Source of the DNA: Nocardioides aurantiacus
GTDB taxonomy: Bacteria; Actinomycetota; Actinomycetes; Propionibacteriales; Nocardioidaceae
DNA length: 64,000 nt
Direction of reading: 5' to 3'
NCBI RefSeq assembly: GCF_003752505.1
Contig: NZ_RKHO01000001.1
Coordinates: 3,596,001-3,660,000, forward strand
Shown here: in pieces, positions 51,620 through 59,103 of the stretch
How the letters are laid out: each line of letters opens with the position of its first letter
Position numbering within the stretch: the first letter of the stretch is position 1
Program-made: the position numbers and the translations under genes
The notes under the pieces: generated by a model
Database searches by the model: none
Told to the model about the DNA's origin: nothing
The model's input: only the letters and a program-made list of their open reading frames with translations

Positions 51620-52324
51620 ATGGCCGAGGACCAGGACGACGGCGCGGGGACCGACGCCGAGACCGGCGCCGAGACCGGCGCGAGGTCACGCGTGCGGGTG
51701 CTCGTCGTCGACGACCACGCCGTGCTGGCCACCAGCCTGGGCCAGGTGCTCGACGCCGAGCCCGACCTGACGACGGTCGGGGTGGCGGGCACGCTCGCGG
51801 AGGCCCGGACGATGATCCGGTCCACCCGCCCCGACGTGCTGCTGCTCGACCACCGGCTGCCCGACGGCGACGGGGTCGCCGCGATCCCCGAGCTCCAGGC
51901 GCTGCGCCCGGAGGTGCAGGTGGTCGTGCTCACGGCGAGCGCCGCCGACCACGTGCTCATCGCCGCCATCGAGGCCGGGGCGTCGGGCTTCGTGTCCAAG
52001 ACCCGCAGCCTCGGCGAGGTCACCGGCGCGGTCCGCGCCGCCGCCTCGGGCGAGGCGCTGATCAGCCCCGAGATGCTGGCGCGGCTGCTGCCGCGGCTCT
52101 CGCGCGGTTCGCAGCGTCAGCACCAGGAGCTGACCGAGCGCGAGCGCGAGGTGCTGGGCCTGCTGGCCGGCGGGCTGACCAACGCCGCCATCGCCGCGGA
52201 GCTGGTCGTGAGCGTGCACACCGTGCGCAACCACATCGCCAACCTCTCGGCCAAGCTGGGGGCGCACTCCAAGCTCGAGGCGCTGTCGATCGCGGTGCGC
52301 GAGGGCCTGCTGCCGGACCGGTGA
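51620..52324 (+). CDS. NarL/FixJ-family response regulator (receiver plus LuxR HTH)
   Basis: A 234-residue regulator. After a 24-residue acidic leader, the receiver shows VLVVDDHAVLATSLG with D31/D32, phospho-acceptor D77 (VLLLDHRLPDGDG) and K in GFVSKTRSLGEV. The GerE/LuxR helix-turn-helix lies at about residues 170-230 (LTEREREVLGLLAGGLTNAAIAAELVVSVHTVRNHIANLSAKLGAHSKLEAL). ATG 51620 has GGGAGGG 2-8 bases upstream. No full histidine kinase is adjacent; the receiver-only and HisKA-only genes nearby are the probable partners. Confidence 0.92.
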   Translation: MAEDQDDGAGTDAETGAETGARSRVRVLVVDDHAVLATSLGQVLDAEPDLTTVGVAGTLAEARTMIRSTRPDVLLLDHRLPDGDGVAAIPELQALRPEVQVVVLTASAADHVLIAAIEAGASGFVSKTRSLGEVTGAVRAAASGEALISPEMLARLLPRLSRGSQRQHQELTEREREVLGLLAGGLTNAAIAAELVVSVHTVRNHIANLSAKLGAHSKLEALSIAVREGLLPDR

Positions 52325-52491
52325 GGCGACGTGCGGCCGCCCCGGCCCGCCAGCAGCGGACGCCCCTCGGCGTCGCGGGTGGTGCATCGGCACCAGGACG
52401 AGATGGGACGCAGCGCTCAGGTGCGGCGGCCGTGCGCCCGGCAGACTGGTCGGTCGGTGGGGCGCGTCCCCCCTGCCCCGCCGACCAGACG

Positions 52492-52548
52492 CCAGGCCCG
52501 GTGGCACCCCCGGCCATCCCCCCATGGTCCGGGAGCCGCCGGGCCTGG
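52492..52548. terminator. long bidirectional hairpin between converging regulator and OFA small-subunit genes
   Basis: CCAGGCCCGGTGGC (52492-52505) pairs with GCCGCCGGGCCTGG (52535-52548) with one mismatch; inside, 52509-52517 pairs with 52524-52533 across one bulge around CCCCCC. Total stem about 23 bp. It lies in the 226-base gap between two converging genes; no other feature is visible in that gap. Confidence 0.8.
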
Positions 52549-52550
52549 TC

Positions 52551-52703
52551 TCAGCCGAGCAGCTGCGCGGCCTTGACCAGCGTCTGCCACAGCCCGTAGG
52601 CGAGCGGCACGGAGACCAGCAGCCAGGCCAGCGTGACCACGAGCGCGCTCGTGGGGCTGGTCGAGCCGGAGGTGCGGGACTGGTCGTCCTGGGTGGTGCT
52701 CAT
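52551..52703 (-). CDS. OFA/MFS transporter small subunit
   Basis: A 50-residue protein from ATG 52703 (MSTTQDDQSRTSGSTSP). One helix at about residues 20-42 (ALVVTLAWLLVSVPLAYGLWQTLVKA) with a short cytosolic tail. Small single-helix proteins of this kind are found directly after OFA-family antiporters in actinobacteria; I recognise the pattern by position and shape. ATG overlaps the transporter's stop by 4 bases (ATGA), strong evidence of stoichiometric co-translation. Function: probably stabilises or modulates the antiporter. Confidence 0.75.
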   Translation of the reverse strand: MSTTQDDQSRTSGSTSPTSALVVTLAWLLVSVPLAYGLWQTLVKAAQLLG

Positions 52704-54127
52704 CGGGTGCCTCCTGTGGTGGCGGGCTCGCCCGCGGGGTCGCTGTGGTCGCCGGAGCCGGAGTGGGACCGGACGGCCTCGGCGTCGTAGTGCTTCTCGT
52801 CGACGGTCTTGACGAGCAGGTTGGCCACGAAGCCCACCCCGAGCACGACCACCATGGTGATCAGCGCCGGGTGGTAGTCCTCGGCGACCAGGCTGCCGGG
52901 CTCGCCGGCGCGGTCGAGGAAGCCGTTGACGATGAGCGGGCCCATCACGCCCGCGGCGGCCCAGGCGGTCAGCAGCCGACCGTGGATCGCGCCGACCTCG
53001 AGGGTGCCGAAGAGGTCCTTGAGGTAGGCCGGGACGGTGGCGAAGCCGCCGCCGTAGTAGCTGATGATGAGCAGCGCCAGGACCACGAACACCGCCGGCG
53101 AGGTCTGCCCGAAGGTGGCCAGCAGGATGTAGAGCACCAGGCCGACGCCGAGGTACATCATGTAGATCGGCTTGCGGCCGATCCGGTCCGAGGCGCTGGA
53201 CCAGATGAAGCGCCCGGCCATGTTGGCCAGGCTCAGCATGCCGACGAAGCCGGCGGCCTCGGCGGCGGAGACGCTGGAGTCCTGCCCGTCGCGGAAGAAG
53301 TCCTGGATCATCGGCGCGGCCTGCTCGAGGATGCCGATGCCGGCGGTGACGTTGCAGAACAGCACCACCCACAGCAGCGCGAACTGCGGCGTCCGGATGG
53401 CGGCCTTGGCCCGCACGAGCGCGCCGCCGCGGCCGGGCTGGTGGGCGGCGGTGGCGTCGTCGCCGAAGCCCTGGGGCAGCCGGATCAGCGCCGCTCCGAT
53501 GAGCATGAAGACGAGGTAGACCAGGCCGAGCGTCAAGAACGTCGCCGCGAGCGCGGACGCACTGGCGCCGTTGCCGCTGTTGGCCGGGTCGAACTGCGGG
53601 TCGTAGATGCCGAGCAGCAGGTTGGACAGCGGCGAGGCGATCAGGGCGCCGCCGCCGAAGCCCATGATCGCCATGCCGGTCGCGAGGCCCGGCTTGTCCG
53701 GGAACCACTTGATCAGGGTGGAGACCGGGGAGATGTAGCCGATGCCCAGGCCGATGCCGCCGATGACGCCGTAGCCGAGGTAGAGCAGCGGCAGGCTGCC
53801 GATCGCGATGCCCAGCGAGCCGACCAGGAAGCCGGTGCCCCAGCACAGCGCCGCGGCCACCATCGCCTTGCGCGGACCGTTGCGCTCCACCCAGGTGCCG
53901 AGGACGGCCGCGCTCAGGCCCAGCATCACGATGGCGATGGAGAAGATCCACGCCACCGCGGTCTGCGAGGACTCGAAGCGCTGCACCAGCGAGGTCTTGA
54001 AGACCGAGAAGGCGTAGACCTGACCGATCGACAGGTGCACGCACAGCGCCGCCGGGGGGATGAGCCACTTGCTGTAGCCCGGTCGGGCGACAGTGTTCTT
54101 CTTCTCGAGAAAGGCCAGTCCAGCCAT
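52700..54127 (-). CDS. OFA-family (oxalate/formate antiporter-like) MFS transporter
   Basis: A 475-residue 12-helix protein. GYSKWLIPPAALCVHLSIGQVYAFSVFKTSL is the characteristic opening of the OxlT/OFA group; further motifs are LGYGVIGGIGLGIGYISPVSTLIKWFPDKPGLATGMAIMGFGGGAL and NMAGRFIWSSASDRIGRKPIYMM. Known members exchange oxalate for formate or carry other monocarboxylates; the substrate here is unknown. ATG 54127 has GGAGG 5-9 bases upstream, preferable to the in-frame start at 54139. The small-subunit gene overlaps its end. Confidence 0.9.
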   Translation of the reverse strand: MAGLAFLEKKNTVARPGYSKWLIPPAALCVHLSIGQVYAFSVFKTSLVQRFESSQTAVAWIFSIAIVMLGLSAAVLGTWVERNGPRKAMVAAALCWGTGFLVGSLGIAIGSLPLLYLGYGVIGGIGLGIGYISPVSTLIKWFPDKPGLATGMAIMGFGGGALIASPLSNLLLGIYDPQFDPANSGNGASASALAATFLTLGLVYLVFMLIGAALIRLPQGFGDDATAAHQPGRGGALVRAKAAIRTPQFALLWVVLFCNVTAGIGILEQAAPMIQDFFRDGQDSSVSAAEAAGFVGMLSLANMAGRFIWSSASDRIGRKPIYMMYLGVGLVLYILLATFGQTSPAVFVVLALLIISYYGGGFATVPAYLKDLFGTLEVGAIHGRLLTAWAAAGVMGPLIVNGFLDRAGEPGSLVAEDYHPALITMVVVLGVGFVANLLVKTVDEKHYDAEAVRSHSGSGDHSDPAGEPATTGGTR

Positions 54128-54204
54128 GCACACCTCCATGTGGTGAGCGCCACGTACCCGAGGCCGGGTGGTGGAAACAACAACTGTCCGGACGACCGCC
54201 CCGG

Positions 54205-55149
54205 TCAGCCTCGGACCTGCTGGAGCTCGAGCACCTCGAAGACCGGCACGCGGCCCGGGCGGGCGGCTCCGCAGGTCAGCCGGCCCTCCACCTCGCCCTC
54301 GCCACGCCGGACCCGCACGGCCCAGGTGTCCTCGCCGTGGACGAACTCGGTGAGCTCGCCGTCGCGGCGCACGACGCGGACGGCGGCCTCGCGGTCCTCG
54401 TCGAGGTGGCGGCGCAGCGCGACCTCGGCGTGCTGGACGTGCATCGGACGGCTGGAGCGCCCGCGGAGGCGGTCGAGGTCGAGCCGTCCCGACTCGTGCC
54501 GGTCGGCCAGCCCGGCGGCGTCGGCGGGGGTGACCTGGCCGTAGTAGAGGCCCTGGGGCAGCACGAGCACGTTGGCGGCGAAGCGGTCACCGCCGACGTG
54601 CGAGACCTCCCAGGTCTGTGCGGGGCGGACCGCGGTCAGCGCGGCGGCGACGGGGCGGCCGCGCTCGGCGCAGCACGCGTCGTGGCGGCCGTGGGTGCAC
54701 ACGCCGTACAGCGGCTCGGTCACGGGCACCCAGCCGGGCGGCTCCTCGCCGCGGGCGAGGGCGGCCACGTCGAGGTCGAGCAGCTCGCGGTGGTCGGCGA
54801 CCTCGTGCCGCAGCAGCCGCTGGGTGTGGGGGAAGCAGACGTGGACGGCGTACGTCGCTCCGCGGTGCGCCCGGTGGTGGCGTCGGGCCAGCAGCACCCG
54901 GACCGCCCCGATGCCCGAGAGGTGGCGGCGGACCTCCTCGTCGAGCCGGCTGTCGCGCAGCACGGCCGTGCCCCACGGGCCGTGGTGCTCGACCAGCAGG
55001 AACGCCGCGACGTGGGTGGCGCTGCCGGCGAGGTCGTCGGCCCGCTCCAGCGCGGCGGCGGCGCAGCGGAAGGGCGGGACGGCGGGGGTGAGGGGGACGG
55101 CGCTCAGCGTCGTACCTCGAGCAGGCCCTCGCGGACCAGCCGCCGGCAC
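54205..55149 (-). CDS. sucrase/ferredoxin-like family protein
   Basis: A thioredoxin-fold protein of the Suc_Fer-like family, which may bind a [2Fe-2S] cluster. Recognisable blocks: FRCAAAALERADDLAGSATHVAAFLLVEHHGPWG near the N-terminus, and [22 protein letters not shown] with three clustered cysteines near residue 165, then WEVSHVGGDRFAANVLVLPQGLYYGQVTPADAA. The start is unresolved: GTG 55149 (314 residues) overlaps the JmjC gene by 46 bases; CTG 55107 (300 residues) would give a 4-base CTGA overlap like its neighbours, but CTG starts are rare. No ATG or GTG exists closer to the conserved block. It follows the JmjC gene. Confidence 0.85.
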   Translation of the reverse strand: MPAAGPRGPARGTTLSAVPLTPAVPPFRCAAAALERADDLAGSATHVAAFLLVEHHGPWGTAVLRDSRLDEEVRRHLSGIGAVRVLLARRHHRAHRGATYAVHVCFPHTQRLLRHEVADHRELLDLDVAALARGEEPPGWVPVTEPLYGVCTHGRHDACCAERGRPVAAALTAVRPAQTWEVSHVGGDRFAANVLVLPQGLYYGQVTPADAAGLADRHESGRLDLDRLRGRSSRPMHVQHAEVALRRHLDEDREAAVRVVRRDGELTEFVHGEDTWAVRVRRGEGEVEGRLTCGAARPGRVPVFEVLELQQVRG

Positions 55150-56243
55150 AGCACCAGGGCGCTGGTCGGGTCGAGGTCGAGGTCGTCGGGCACCAGCTCG
55201 GTGGCGTCGCGCAGCTGCTCGACGGCGGCCCGGATCCGGATCGGGACGCTGACCCGGCGGTCGCCGAGGAGCAGGTGGAGCTGCTCGCCGTCGGGCCGGA
55301 GCACGCAGGGACGCCCCGGGCGACGGCGCAGCGGGGTGTCGCCGGTGATCGCGTCGAGCCCCGCACGGTCGAGCAGCCCGCCGCCGAGCGGGCTGACGCG
55401 CTGCTGCAGGAAGTCGTCGACCTGCGCCGCGGCGACCTCGCCGGCGTCGACCGACCGGAGCGCGGCGGCGAGGCCCTCGAGGCGCTCGGCCAGACCGCCC
55501 GCGACCACGTCGGGTCGGGTCAGGTGGGCGGCGGGGAGGTGGCCGTCGAGGTCGAGGCCCTGCCCGGCCTCGCGCACGGCCCGGTCGACCAGGGTGCGCC
55601 AGGTGAGCTGGTTGATGCCGATCGTGACGTGCAGCGAGACGGTGTCCTGGGCCCGCGCCGCGTGGGGCGTGCCCGTGGGGAGGTACATCGAGAGGCCCGG
55701 CTCGAGCAGCACCTCGCGGGGCTCCGCCTGCTCCTCCAGCGGGGCCGGGTGCACCTCCCACAGCTTGGAGCCGTGGGTCTGGAAGACGAAGACGTCGTGG
55801 CTGTCGCTGTGCACGGCGAAGCCCTGCGAGCCGGGCGGCGTGAGGTAGGCGTTGGCCTGGCACGGGTGGCCCAGCGCGACCTCGAGCTCGGCGACGAGCC
55901 GGGTCAGCGGCGGCCAGTAGCGGTGCAGACCCTGGAGCACGACGGTGGCGCCGCCCTCGAACAGGTCGAGCACCTTGCGGGCGTCGACCAGGCCGGTCAG
56001 CGGCTGGCCCGCGATGGTCGAGCCGCCACGGGTGAAGGCGGAGGCGGGCAGCACGGCGCCGTCGCGGGCGACCCGGACCGCCGGGGTGCGGATCGCGGTG
56101 GCGGTCAGCAGGTGGTCGACGTCGGCCAGGGACAGCACGCCGACCAGGTCGGCGGGGTCGGTGTGGTGCAGGTGGACGCGGGACGCCCAGACCTTCTCGA
56201 CGAAGGTCTGGGCGTCACCGCTCAGCAGGTCGAGCGCGTCCAA
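55104..56243 (-). CDS. JmjC/cupin-like 2-oxoglutarate oxygenase (ribosomal-oxygenase-like)
   Basis: A 379-residue protein of the RoxA/JmjC group. The opening FVEKVWASRVHLHHTDPADLVGVLSLADVDHLL fits the family. The iron site is visible as HSDSHDVFVFQTHGSKLWEV (H-x-D, with H near residue 145) and the distal histidine in PTGTPHAARAQDTVSLHVTIG near 195. The C-terminal winged-helix-like domain (LDLDPTSALVLCRRLVREGL) is typical. Family members hydroxylate histidine, arginine or other side chains of proteins, or modify peptides. The start is TTG 56243, without a Shine-Dalgarno; a 15-bp perfect inverted repeat sits within codons 10-21. The repeat-peptide gene ends 7 bases upstream, so the peptide is a likely partner. 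Confidence 0.85.
   Translation of the reverse strand: MDALDLLSGDAQTFVEKVWASRVHLHHTDPADLVGVLSLADVDHLLTATAIRTPAVRVARDGAVLPASAFTRGGSTIAGQPLTGLVDARKVLDLFEGGATVVLQGLHRYWPPLTRLVAELEVALGHPCQANAYLTPPGSQGFAVHSDSHDVFVFQTHGSKLWEVHPAPLEEQAEPREVLLEPGLSMYLPTGTPHAARAQDTVSLHVTIGINQLTWRTLVDRAVREAGQGLDLDGHLPAAHLTRPDVVAGGLAERLEGLAAALRSVDAGEVAAAQVDDFLQQRVSPLGGGLLDRAGLDAITGDTPLRRRPGRPCVLRPDGEQLHLLLGDRRVSVPIRIRAAVEQLRDATELVPDDLDLDPTSALVLCRRLVREGLLEVRR
56182..56216. repeat. 15-bp perfect inverted repeat within the 5' coding end of the JmjC gene
   Basis: GACGCCCAGACCTTC (56182-56196) and its exact complement (56202-56216) flank TCGAC. In the mRNA this hairpin covers codons 10-21 of the JmjC oxygenase and starts 28 bases after its TTG start. 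It codes for a conserved-looking segment (DAQTFVEKVW), so it is not an insertion. Confidence 0.8.
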
Positions 56244-56250
56244 GGTGGGA

Positions 56251-56571
56251 TCAGGCGTCCGTCGCGTCGGAGGCGTCGGAGTCGCTGCCCGGGGCGTCGG
56301 CCGGCCCGTGCGAGCCGCCGTCGCTGGCCGGGCCGTCGGTGCCGTCGTGGGCGGCGGTGTCGCTGCCCGGCGCGTCGGCGGGGCCGTGGGAGCCGCCGTC
56401 GCTGGCGTCGCCGTCGGTGCCGTCGGAGGCGTCGGTGTCGCTGCCGGGGGCGTCGGCGGGGCCGTGCGAGCCGCTGTCGCTGGCGTCGGCGTCGGCCGGG
56501 CTGCCGGTGGAGCCGGCGGTCGGGGTCGTGGTGATGTCGTCGTCGCCCAGCGGCTGGTTGCTCTCGGTCAT
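56251..56571 (-). CDS. repeat-containing peptide, candidate precursor for modification
   Basis: A 106-residue protein from ATG 56571, preceded by AAGGAGG (5 bases spacing). The N-terminus (MTESNQPLGDDDITTTP) resembles a leader. Then a 12-residue block GSHGPADAPGSD occurs three times, exactly 26 residues apart, joined by acidic D/G/A/S/T linkers; the last copy ends nine residues before the stop. No membrane helix, no cysteine, no hydrophobic core, so it cannot be a globular protein. It is followed after 7 bases by the JmjC oxygenase and then the Fe-S-like protein on the same strand. The shape is that of a multi-core RiPP precursor, each core offering one histidine, prolines and aspartates. I know no named family for it; the idea is inference. 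Confidence 0.6.
   Translation of the reverse strand: MTESNQPLGDDDITTTPTAGSTGSPADADASDSGSHGPADAPGSDTDASDGTDGDASDGGSHGPADAPGSDTAAHDGTDGPASDGGSHGPADAPGSDSDASDATDA
56281..56472 (-). repeat. three 78-bp tandem units in the repeat-peptide gene
   Basis: The 36-base block encoding GSHGPADAPGSD starts at 56281, 56359 and 56437 (plus-strand coordinates), an exact 78-bp period. Blocks differ only in third positions and a few synonymous bases, while the 42-base spacers vary more, so the 12-residue block appears to be under selection. Confidence 0.85.
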
Positions 56572-56665
56572 CTGCGCCTCCTTCATAGGGGTCGGCGCTG
56601 CGGTGCGCCGTACGTCACGGGTGCCCGTTCCGCCGGACTTGAATCGCTCCCGCCCCGCACTCGGC

Positions 56666-57817
56666 TCAGCCGAGCACCTCGGCGACGAGCGGGACCCCCG
56701 GCCGGTAGGCGAGGTGCACGTGGGAGGGCGCGTCGAGCACGGTCAGGTGGGCCCGTCGACCCGGGGCGAGGACGCCCACGTCGTCGCGCCGCAGCGCGCG
56801 CGCACCCCCGGCGGTGGCCGCCCACAGCGCCTCGGCCGGCGTCATCCCCATCTCGCGGACGGCCAGGGCGACGCACAGCGCCATCGAGGAGGTGTACGAC
56901 GAGCCCGGGTTGCAGTCGCTGGCCAGGGCGACCGTCACGCCGGCGTCGAGGAGCGCACGGGCGTCGGGGTAGGGCGAGCGGGTGCTGAACTCCACCCCGG
57001 GCAGCAGCGTCGCGACGGTCCCGCTCGCGGTCAGCGCCTCGACGTCGCCGTCGTCGAGGAAGGTGCAGTGGTCGACCGCGGCCAGCCTGAGCTCGCAGGC
57101 CAGCCGCACGCCGGGGCCGGGGCCGAGCTGGTTGGCGTGGAGCCGCCCCAGCAGCCCGGCCGCGTCCCCCGCGGCGAGCACCGCCCGGGCCTGGTCGACG
57201 TCGAAGGCGCCCCGCTCGCAGAACACGTCGATCCAGCGCGCGTGCGGGGCGGCGGCGGCCAGCATCGGCCCGGTGACCAGGTCGACGTACGCCGCCGGGT
57301 CGGCCGCGTGCTCGTGCGGCACCACGTGGGCGCCGAGGAACGTCGTCTCCTCGGTCCAGCGCCGCGCGATCGCCAGCGACCGGGCCTCGTCGTGGACGGT
57401 GAGCCCGTAGCCGCTCTTGACCTCGACCGTGGTGGTGCCCTGCCGCCTCATCTCCGCGAGGTGGCGGGCCAGGTTGGCCTCCAGCAGCTCGTCGGGAGCG
57501 GCCCGGGTGGCGGCGACGGTGGTGCGGATGCCGCCCCCGTCGTACGCCGTGCCGGCCATGCGCGCCGCGAACTCCGCCGACCGGTCGCCGGCGAAGACGA
57601 GGTGGGAGTGGGAGTCCACGAACCCCGGCACCACCGCCCGCCCGCCGAGGTCGCGGGCGTCGTCGGTGGCGGGCGCGTCCTGGCGACGTCCCACCCAGGC
57701 CACCCGCCCGGCCTCGACCACCACCGCGGCGTCGGCCAGCACCCCGCTCGGGGTGCCGTCGTGGACGGGGTCGTTGGTGACCAGCTCGGCGATGCCGCTC
57801 AGCAGGACGGAGCTCAT
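56666..57817 (-). CDS. hutI: imidazolonepropionase
   Basis: A 383-residue amidohydrolase that opens imidazolone propionate to N-formimidoyl-glutamate, the third step of histidine breakdown. The metal motif is H70/H72 in [22 protein letters not shown] is the next metal block, and [19 protein letters not shown] contains the catalytic aspartate. Substrate-binding KSGYGL is present near residue 135. ATG 57817 overlaps the hutF stop by 4 bases (ATGA). hutU and hutH are not in the window. Confidence 0.95.
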   Translation of the reverse strand: MSSVLLSGIAELVTNDPVHDGTPSGVLADAAVVVEAGRVAWVGRRQDAPATDDARDLGGRAVVPGFVDSHSHLVFAGDRSAEFAARMAGTAYDGGGIRTTVAATRAAPDELLEANLARHLAEMRRQGTTTVEVKSGYGLTVHDEARSLAIARRWTEETTFLGAHVVPHEHAADPAAYVDLVTGPMLAAAAPHARWIDVFCERGAFDVDQARAVLAAGDAAGLLGRLHANQLGPGPGVRLACELRLAAVDHCTFLDDGDVEALTASGTVATLLPGVEFSTRSPYPDARALLDAGVTVALASDCNPGSSYTSSMALCVALAVREMGMTPAEALWAATAGGARALRRDDVGVLAPGRRAHLTVLDAPSHVHLAYRPGVPLVAEVLG

Positions 57818-59103
57818 CGGGTGCCCTCCTCGGGGAGCGGTCGTACGTCGGCGCCGCCGGCCGCGAACACCAGCGTCTCGGGCGTCGCGCCGCAGCCGCG
57901 GGTGCGGGTGCTGCCCAGGTCGACGGTGACGAGGTCGGCCCGCTGCCCCACCGCGATCGCACCGGCGTCGTCGAACCCCAGGCTCGCGTGCCCGTCGACC
58001 GTCGCCGCGGCCAGCAGCTCGGTCGCCGACCAGTGCCCGCGCCGCTGGGTGACCAGCCGCTCGTCGAGCTCGACGGCCCGCATCTCCTCGAACAGGTCGA
58101 TCACCGCGTGGCTGTCCGAGCCCAGCGTCAGCACCGCGCCGGCCTCGTGCAGCCGCCGCGACGGGCCGACCCCGTCGGCGAGGTCGCGCTCGGTGGTGGG
58201 GCAGAAGCACACGCGGGTGCCGCTCTCCCCCAGCAGCCGGACGTCGTCGTCGGTGAGGTGGGTGGCGTGGACCGCGGTGGTCAACGGCCCCAGCGCACCG
58301 ACGTCGGCCAGCAGCCGGGTCGGGGTGCGCCCGGTGGCGGCGAGGCAGGCGTCGTTCTCGGCGACCTGCTCCGAGAGGTGCACGTGCAGCGGCCGGCCCG
58401 CGGCGGCCTCGACCACCGTGGCCAGCTGGTCGGGCGGCACGGCCCGCACCGAGTGGATCGCCACCCCGACCCGGTCGTCGTCGAACGCCGCGACCCGCTC
58501 GGCCCAGGCGTGGGCGTCGCCGTCGGAGTAGCGGCGCTGCACGCCCTCGGGCTGCCGGCCGAACCCGGCGGCGAGGTAGCAGGTGTCGAGCAGCCGGATC
58601 CGGATCCCGGCGTCGTCGGCCGCGGCGAGCAGGGCACGGCCCATGGCGTGGGGGTCGTCGTACAGCGTCCCGTCGGGCTGGTGGTGCAGGTAGTGGAACT
58701 CCCCGACCGCGGTGATGCCGACGGCCCGCATCTCGGCGTACACCTCCCGGGCGAGCTCGAAGCAGGAGTCGGGCGTGAGGTCGGCCGCCACGGCGTACAT
58801 CTGCTCCCGCCAGGTCCAGAACGACCCCCGCTCGGCCTGCGTGCGCCCCCGCAGCGTCCGGTGGAACGCGTGGCTGTGGCAGTTCGCCATCCCCGGGATC
58901 GTCAGGCCCGGGACGTGGGTGGGGGGCGGTCCCGATTCCCCGGACGTCCGGGGAACCGGGGACTCGTCCGCTGTCGTGACGGCCGACGAGTCCCCAGGAC
59001 GGCCGACGAGTGCCTCGGTGATGACGCCGTCCACCACCTCCAGCCGTACGCCGGAGGCCACGCCGTCCGGGAGCAGCGCGTGCTCGAGCAGGTACGCCGT
59101 CAC
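57814..59103 (-). CDS. hutF: formimidoylglutamate deiminase
   Basis: A 429-residue amidohydrolase converting N-formimidoyl-glutamate to N-formyl-glutamate and ammonia. The metal motif [11 protein letters not shown] (H76, H78), then [21 protein letters not shown], the ATHLTDDDV block and [20 protein letters not shown] fit the HutF family. An unusual loop of about 30 residues lies at positions 34-64 ([20 protein letters not shown] region) between the first strands and the metal site, encoded by a palindromic stretch (58936-59011). GTG 59103 overlaps the amidohydrolase gene stop (GTGA). Confidence 0.93.
   Translation of the reverse strand: MTAYLLEHALLPDGVASGVRLEVVDGVITEALVGRPGDSSAVTTADESPVPRTSGESGPPPTHVPGLTIPGMANCHSHAFHRTLRGRTQAERGSFWTWREQMYAVAADLTPDSCFELAREVYAEMRAVGITAVGEFHYLHHQPDGTLYDDPHAMGRALLAAADDAGIRIRLLDTCYLAAGFGRQPEGVQRRYSDGDAHAWAERVAAFDDDRVGVAIHSVRAVPPDQLATVVEAAAGRPLHVHLSEQVAENDACLAATGRTPTRLLADVGALGPLTTAVHATHLTDDDVRLLGESGTRVCFCPTTERDLADGVGPSRRLHEAGAVLTLGSDSHAVIDLFEEMRAVELDERLVTQRRGHWSATELLAAATVDGHASLGFDDAGAIAVGQRADLVTVDLGSTRTRGCGATPETLVFAAGGADVRPLPEEGTR
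58936..59011. repeat. palindromic cluster inserted in frame within hutF
   Basis: Three signals are packed into 76 bases: a perfect 20-base palindrome (TTCCCCGGACGTCCGGGGAA, 58936-58955), an 11-bp stem (GGGGACTCGTC 58958-58968 with GACGAGTCCCC 58985-58995), and two 14-base direct repeats GACGGCCGACGAGT at 58978-58991 and 58998-59011. It encodes the non-conserved loop of HutF and keeps the reading frame. Confidence 0.75.

Noticed and set aside
56281-56472. CRISPR or intergenic minisatellite
   Set aside because: The 78-bp units keep one reading frame and differ mostly at third positions, so they belong to a coding gene.
56572-56665. ECF-type promoter (GGAAC and GTAC) upstream of the repeat-peptide gene
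   Set aside because: Only 12 bases separate the two elements, shorter than the 16-17 expected for an ECF promoter.
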